In this document: in pieces, positions 14,260-17,983 of the stretch
Position numbering within the stretch: the first letter of the stretch is position 1
How the letters are laid out: every line of letters starts with the position of its first letter
NCBI GenBank assembly: GCA_963542625.1
Contig: CAUTXO010000029.1
Coordinates: 1 to 17,983 of the forward strand
Length of the DNA stretch: 17,983 bases
DNA from: CAUTXO01 sp963542625
GTDB lineage: Bacteria > Campylobacterota > Campylobacteria > Campylobacterales > SZUA-545
Reading direction: 5' to 3'
The notes under the pieces: generated by a model
Database searches by the model: none
What the model saw: only the letters and a program-made list of their open reading frames with translations
What the model was told of the DNA's origin: nothing
Made by a program: the position numbers and the translations under genes

Positions 14260-14724
14260 ATGAAACCAAAAATCCTAAATTTTCTAGTGGCGGCTGTAAT
14301 TTTGGCGTCGTGCTCGACAAAAACGGCAAATATTAGCACTCCTGTTTTTCTCACATTCAAAACACAAAAGCTCAAATTTTCTGACACCGCTTTCATAATA
14401 AAGAATAATAAAAAAATATCCATAGACGGCTATTACGCTGGCAAGCACGTTTTGAATATATCATTTGGTGCAATGGTTTGTATTGAAAATGGCTGTATGA
14501 CAAAAGATGAATTTAATGCAAGATTTCTTAGCTATGATTATTATGATGACTTATTTTTAGATATTTTACGCAAAAGACCACTCGCAATAGACGCAAAGGT
14601 TGAAAAATCGCAAAGTGGGTTCTCGCAAAGCTCACAAAACATTTTTTACAGCGTGACAAAAGATGAAACGCACTTCAAAGACACAAAAAACAAAATTTTG
14701 ATAAAAATCAAGGAGCTACAATGA
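14260..14724 (+). CDS. small lipoprotein of unknown function
   Basis: From ATG 14260 the 154-residue product starts MKPKILNFLVAAVILASC, a lipoprotein signal peptide with the lipidated cysteine at residue 18. The mature part is rich in Lys, Phe and Tyr and carries only two further cysteines (MVCIENGCM). I recognise no domain. The upstream in-frame TTG at 14224 was not used because the signal peptide begins at 14260. No Shine-Dalgarno is visible, and a TAAAAT lies only eight bases upstream, so a leaderless message is possible. Its TGA overlaps the ynfA ATG by four bases, so the two are co-translated. It should sit in the inner or outer membrane facing the periplasm. Confidence 0.75.
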   Translation: MKPKILNFLVAAVILASCSTKTANISTPVFLTFKTQKLKFSDTAFIIKNNKKISIDGYYAGKHVLNISFGAMVCIENGCMTKDEFNARFLSYDYYDDLFLDILRKRPLAIDAKVEKSQSGFSQSSQNIFYSVTKDETHFKDTKNKILIKIKELQ

Positions 14725-15047
14725 CGCTCGTCAATACATTTTTTTTATTTTTGATAACGGCTGTGGCTGAAATACTAGGCTGCTACTTTCCGTATCTCGT
14801 CGCCAAAGGCATCAAACCATATTGGTATCTGGGGTTTGGGGCGATATTTTTAGCCATTTTTGCCTGGCTTTTGACACTCCACCCAACAAGTAGCGGTAGA
14901 ATTTACGCGGCATACGGCGGAATTTACATCAGCGTGGCAATGGCTTGGCTGTGGCTCGTCGATGGCGTAAAACCAACACTAAGCGACCTATCAGGAATAG
15001 CGCTTTGCCTAATTGGAGCTGGAATTATCATACTTGGCTCAAAATAA
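14721..15047 (+). CDS. ynfA: YnfA/UPF0060-family small inner-membrane protein
   Basis: A 108-residue protein with four membrane segments and the family signatures TAVAEILGCYFPY (13-25), LTLHPTSSGRIYAAYGGIYI (51-70) and a C-terminal IALCLIGAGIIILG. UPF0060 proteins resemble small multidrug-resistance transporters in size and topology; drug efflux has been proposed for some members, but the substrate here is unknown. It overlaps the lipoprotein gene by four bases (ATGA). No further gene follows in the operon. Confidence 0.93.
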   Translation: MTLVNTFFLFLITAVAEILGCYFPYLVAKGIKPYWYLGFGAIFLAIFAWLLTLHPTSSGRIYAAYGGIYISVAMAWLWLVDGVKPTLSDLSGIALCLIGAGIIILGSK

Positions 15048-15760
15048 GCTAGCGGTTTGGTTTTGTGCGGTTTAATGTTGCACACCAAGTTATGATTAAC
15101 TTTTAGGGCGCAAATCAAGCCAAAGATCTTGCCCGCTAAACTGTAAACCACTAAAAACCGCAAAATTTTTGGCTGCTAGCTTAGTTCAAAGCAATGGTGC
15201 AACTTAAAACATTGGTATTTTTGCGCCTAGATCTTGACAATACGAAGTGGCGCTTAGGATCTAGACGTGCAAACCTAGATTTGCGCAAATTCTACAGGCA
15301 AAAAGAAGTAGATCTTACAAACGCGACAGAGAAAATCCGCAAAAAAACAAAATGATATTTGGCTCAAGATAAGTCTAGATCTACAAAGGACTACTTAAAA
15401 ATAAACGCTCACAATAGCACAAGCCTAGGTCAAGATCTTTTGCATTGCACCACACACAAAACAGCAACTTTTCAAGATCTAAAGCCTTGAGCTCACGCGG
15501 AAAATATTCTTATTAATTGCAAGCACCGCACAAAAAAGTTCCAAAAAACAATACGGAGCACCAACATCTCAAGCTCTAAACTGAGCGTGATGGTATTGAA
15601 AGTGACGGTTTTTCAAGATTGGCTTACGCACAAAGCCAAGCTGTTAAAAATACAGGCAAACAGTCCGCCGCACATTCAAGCACGGATCTTTCGCAGATCT
15701 TGCGCAGATCCCGCAAGCAAGCGCAAGCGCTGAAAACGCATAACGCAACGCAAAAATAAA
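15048..15760. other. gene-free stretch rich in AGATCT palindromes
   Basis: No frame here looks coding. The stretch contains seven AGATCT palindromes (starting at 15124, 15229, 15311, 15377, 15433, 15475 and 15695), plus near copies GGATCT at about 15258 and 15684 and an AGATCC at about 15706. Around 15680-15710 the sequence repeats a GCAGATC unit. The ynfA and MTH1187-family genes converge on it from either side. It may be decayed coding sequence or carry a DNA-sequence signal. Confidence 0.55.
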
Positions 15761-16060
15761 CTACCTACTCAACTTTTGCGTGACGGATCTTAGCTTTTGC
15801 TCTAAGCCGTTTGTTCTGTTTTTTCTCACATCAAGTTTGGCGACGCAATAAATTCTATTGCAATCAGACAAAAGCTCGTTTGCTTTTTCTACAAGATCTA
15901 AGGCTTCCCTAGTCGTGCTTGTTTCAACAACCGTTGCCATAGGAGTAAGGACATAATTAAACCCGCTTGCTCTAATCATCTCGACAACCCGCGCAACGTA
16001 GGCGGATTTACTCTCTTCTTTGTCAAGCGGAAAAATCGCAAGTTCTAGTAAAACGCTCAT
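15761..16060 (-). CDS. MTH1187/YqgV-family small protein (possible thiamine-binding)
   Basis: A 99-residue protein starting MSVLLELAIFPLDKEES, the characteristic opening of the MTH1187/YqgV (DUF77) family, followed by YVARVVEMI and the LTPMATVVE segment (about 38-46), which in the family forms the ligand pocket. Members are ferredoxin-fold proteins, and some bind thiamine or related molecules. The ATG at 16060 was chosen over an upstream in-frame start inside yceI because the family begins there. A GGGGGG run, an unusual ribosome site, lies five bases before it. The gene is 25 bp after yceI and probably co-transcribed. Confidence 0.87.
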   Translation of the reverse strand: MSVLLELAIFPLDKEESKSAYVARVVEMIRASGFNYVLTPMATVVETSTTREALDLVEKANELLSDCNRIYCVAKLDVRKNRTNGLEQKLRSVTQKLSR

Positions 16061-16085
16061 AAAAGCCCCCCGCGTAGAGGGAAAA

Positions 16086-16637
16086 TTACTTCGCAGAAGC
16101 TTCAATATCGATAGAGATCTTAACCATTTCTCCAAGCATAGCAGATGGCTTATCTTTTGCAATGCCAAAGTCTTTTCTGTTAATCTTAGTTTCCATATTA
16201 AAGCCAATCTTTAAAGATCCGTCCTTTGCTTTCATAGTGGCAACGTCTTCAACTTCAAGCTTAACGTCTCTGCTGACGCCTTTCATAGTAAGCACGCCCA
16301 TAATGATGCCCTTCTTTTTGTCAAAACTATTCATCATAAAGGTAATTTTTGGAAATTGCTTTGCGTCAAAAAAATCCGCTCCCATCAAATGCCCGTCTCG
16401 CGTTTCGTTCTCCGTATTAACGGACGCAACGTCAATCGTGGCTTCCATACCCTTGAATTCTTTGGTCTTTTCATCATATACGATCTTCGCGTCATACATT
16501 TTGAAATTACCTTGCGTATTGCTAATTCCCATATGTTTTATGGAAAAGCCCACGCGGCTATGAGATTTGTCTATGCCAAACTCAGCGGCAACAACGCTCG
16601 CCGCAAACAAAAGCGCAACTAAAAATACTTTTTTCAT
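16086..16637 (-). CDS. YceI-family periplasmic lipid-binding protein
   Basis: A 183-residue secreted protein with a signal peptide (MKKVFLVALLFAASVVAA, cleaved before EFG) and the YceI fold: IDKSHSRVGFSIKHMGIS (22-39), an ASVNTENETRDGHL segment with FFDAKQFPKITF, and GVLTMKGVSRDVKLEV. The family has a lipocalin-like barrel that binds long isoprenoid chains in characterised members; the ligand is not known here. AAGGAG lies just before the ATG. It is the first gene of a two-gene operon with the MTH1187-family gene. It starts 55 bp after the end of serA. Confidence 0.94.
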   Translation of the reverse strand: MKKVFLVALLFAASVVAAEFGIDKSHSRVGFSIKHMGISNTQGNFKMYDAKIVYDEKTKEFKGMEATIDVASVNTENETRDGHLMGADFFDAKQFPKITFMMNSFDKKKGIIMGVLTMKGVSRDVKLEVEDVATMKAKDGSLKIGFNMETKINRKDFGIAKDKPSAMLGEMVKISIDIEASAK

Positions 16638-16663
16638 TTTTTCTCCTTAAGAAAAAGTTTTGG

Positions 16664-16669
16664 ATTTTA
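16664..16669 (-). promoter_or_regulatory. -10 element of the yceI promoter
   Basis: On the minus strand GC-TAAAAT-CC lies 26 bases before the yceI ATG, the same form as the tig promoter. It suggests yceI is transcribed independently of serA. Confidence 0.5.
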
Positions 16670-16692
16670 GCAAAATTAATTTAAACCGCTAG

Positions 16693-17983
16693 CTAGATCT
16701 CTGCATACCTAACATCAAGCGCTTCTTTTAGGTTTTTTAGCTCTTCTAACACGTCTTTTGGCACATCGTTATCAACAATAATCACAGCAACGGCATTGCC
16801 CTCGCCGCTCCTACCAAGCCGAAAGTCTGCTATATTAATCCTATGCTCGCCCAAGATCCTGCCCACATCGCCAATCACACCCGGGACGTCTGAGTTTTTA
16901 AAAACAATCATCTTACCAGTGGGGACGACATCAACGTTAAAGCCGTTTATCTTGGTTATTCGCGGGTTCTTGCCGTCAAAGATCGTGCCAGAAATCGACA
17001 CTCTATCATTGCCCGTCGCCACGGAAACTGTGAGCCTATTTTTATACGGGCTATCAATTAGCTTGCTAATGTTGGCGGCAACTTCAAGCCCACGCTGCTT
17101 TGCCACAAAGGACGCATTAACGTAATTGACGCTATCGTCAATGGAAGATCTTAGCGCGCCAACGATTGCATATGTGCTAATGGACGCGTCGTAAGGCTTG
17201 ATATCATCGCCTTCAATATCAACGGCAAGGCTATGCACCGCGCCGATTGCAAGCTTTGACGCCAAAAACGCAAGCCGCTGCGTAAGCTCAAAATACGGCA
17301 CGATGTTTGGAGAGATCTTGCCCTGCTCAAAAGGCATATTCAAAGCGTTTGGATAAGAAATACCCTTAATGGCATCTTGCGCGGCGTGCGCGGCTTGCAC
17401 GGAAATTTTTATCTGCGATTCTTTTGTGTTAGCGCCAAGGTGCGGCGTAACATTTGTAGCAAATTCATCTAAAAAAGGGTTTGACGTTGCCGGCTCGCTC
17501 GCAAAAACATCAACGCCAAAAAAGGCAATTTTGCCGCTTTTTAGCCCTTCCAAAACGGCCGCTTCATCGTAAAGCCCCCCGCGCGCAACGTTAATCAAAA
17601 TGACGCCGTCTTTCATTTTTGCGATCTCATTCTTGCCGATCATACCGATTGTTTCTTTGTTTTTAGGCGTATGAATGGTGATAATATCGCAGGCTAAAAT
17701 ATCGTCTAAATTCTTTGTGTAAGTCATATCAAGCGATGTAACCTTGCTTGCTGGCACGTAAGGATCATATGCCACGATGTCCGCTTCAAACGCCTTGCAA
17801 CGCACGGCAACGCGTGAGCCAATATTGCCAAAGCCTATGACGCCGATTTTTTTGCCAAACAGCTCTATGCCATACCAGTTCTCCCTTTTCCACAAACGCT
17901 TTTGTTTTAGCTCGTTGTTGGCATTGACAAAATTACGGCAAGCGCTTAGAATGTGCGTCATCGTAAGCTCCACAGCGGCGATT
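16693..17983 (-). CDS. serA: D-3-phosphoglycerate dehydrogenase, 3' part (runs off the window)
   Basis: Catalyses NAD-dependent oxidation of 3-phosphoglycerate, the first step of serine synthesis. About 429 C-terminal residues lie in the window; the frame is open to the edge, so roughly the first 100 residues (most of the N-terminal substrate-binding segment) are missing. Visible parts are VELTMTHIL, the NAD-binding GFGNIGSR, the catalytic Arg in NVARGG, Glu in VFASEP and His in TPHLGANTKES, then the intervening allosteric-substrate-binding domain and a C-terminal ACT domain (FKNSDVPGVIGDVGRILGEH) typical of the long, serine-regulated form. The in-frame GTG at 17973 is internal, not the true start. 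Confidence 0.96.
   Translation of the reverse strand, partial: IAAVELTMTHILSACRNFVNANNELKQKRLWKRENWYGIELFGKKIGVIGFGNIGSRVAVRCKAFEADIVAYDPYVPASKVTSLDMTYTKNLDDILACDIITIHTPKNKETIGMIGKNEIAKMKDGVILINVARGGLYDEAAVLEGLKSGKIAFFGVDVFASEPATSNPFLDEFATNVTPHLGANTKESQIKISVQAAHAAQDAIKGISYPNALNMPFEQGKISPNIVPYFELTQRLAFLASKLAIGAVHSLAVDIEGDDIKPYDASISTYAIVGALRSSIDDSVNYVNASFVAKQRGLEVAANISKLIDSPYKNRLTVSVATGNDRVSISGTIFDGKNPRITKINGFNVDVVPTGKMIVFKNSDVPGVIGDVGRILGEHRINIADFRLGRSGEGNAVAVIIVDNDVPKDVLEELKNLKEALDVRYAEI

Noticed and set aside
16066..16071. Six-base C run (G on the coding strand) before the MTH1187-family gene
   Set aside because: Too short to be a phase-variable tract; it may serve only as a loose ribosome site.
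16061..16207. Upstream extension of the MTH1187-family gene
   Set aside because: It lies antisense-free but inside the yceI coding region in another frame; the family begins at MSVLLELAIFPLD.

Overview
The window looks like a chromosomal segment of a motile member of the Campylobacterota, most likely a Campylobacter of the moderately GC-rich group. Supporting signs are the run of fliI next to trigger factor, clpP and def, an arrangement I recall from Campylobacter genomes; promoters with a -10 element preceded by GC or GG and no clear -35; phase-variable poly-G tracts; and an energy-taxis receptor split into a PAS protein and a separate chemoreceptor. The species cannot be fixed from the sequence alone.

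Left part (1-5652): a 10-bp tandem repeat sits at the window edge. fliI (flagellar export ATPase) follows on the minus strand. A divergent promoter region then leads to a tightly overlapping plus-strand operon, tig-clpP-def-comM, covering nascent-chain folding, proteolysis, N-terminal deformylation and a DNA-processing AAA+ ATPase. A 586-bp stretch without a convincing gene follows, with a long inverted repeat and degenerate short repeats.

Middle part (6239-11789): this is the most interesting region. A minus-strand two-gene operon encodes a cysteine-rich lipoprotein and a TonB-dependent outer-membrane receptor of the haemoglobin/transferrin/lactoferrin family, closest in motifs to the Hgp haemoglobin receptors of Pasteurellaceae. 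Facing it is a MraY/WecA-type polyprenyl-phosphate sugar-1-phosphate transferase. Each 5' gene carries an 11-base G tract on its coding strand. In both, the tract puts the N-terminus (a lipoprotein signal peptide in one, the first membrane helix and cytoplasmic loop in the other) out of frame with the body, and ten G would restore it. The pair therefore looks like two divergent phase-variable switches, one for iron/haem uptake and one for a surface glycan, both written here in the OFF register. A palindrome lies over the presumed -10 of the lipoprotein gene.

Right part (11791-17983): yraN, a PAS protein and a short chemoreceptor (a CetB/CetA-like pair) form a plus-strand operon. A 549-bp gene-free stretch, tRNA-Glu(UUC), a small lipoprotein gene overlapping ynfA, and a 713-bp gene-free stretch follow. 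On the minus strand lie yceI with an MTH1187/YqgV-family gene, and the 3' portion of serA, which runs off the window end.

Across the window the palindrome AGATCT is strikingly common (about 45 copies by eye, against roughly 5 expected from base composition), including seven in the gene-free stretch at 15048-15760. That suggests a genome-wide sequence signal rather than a codon effect.
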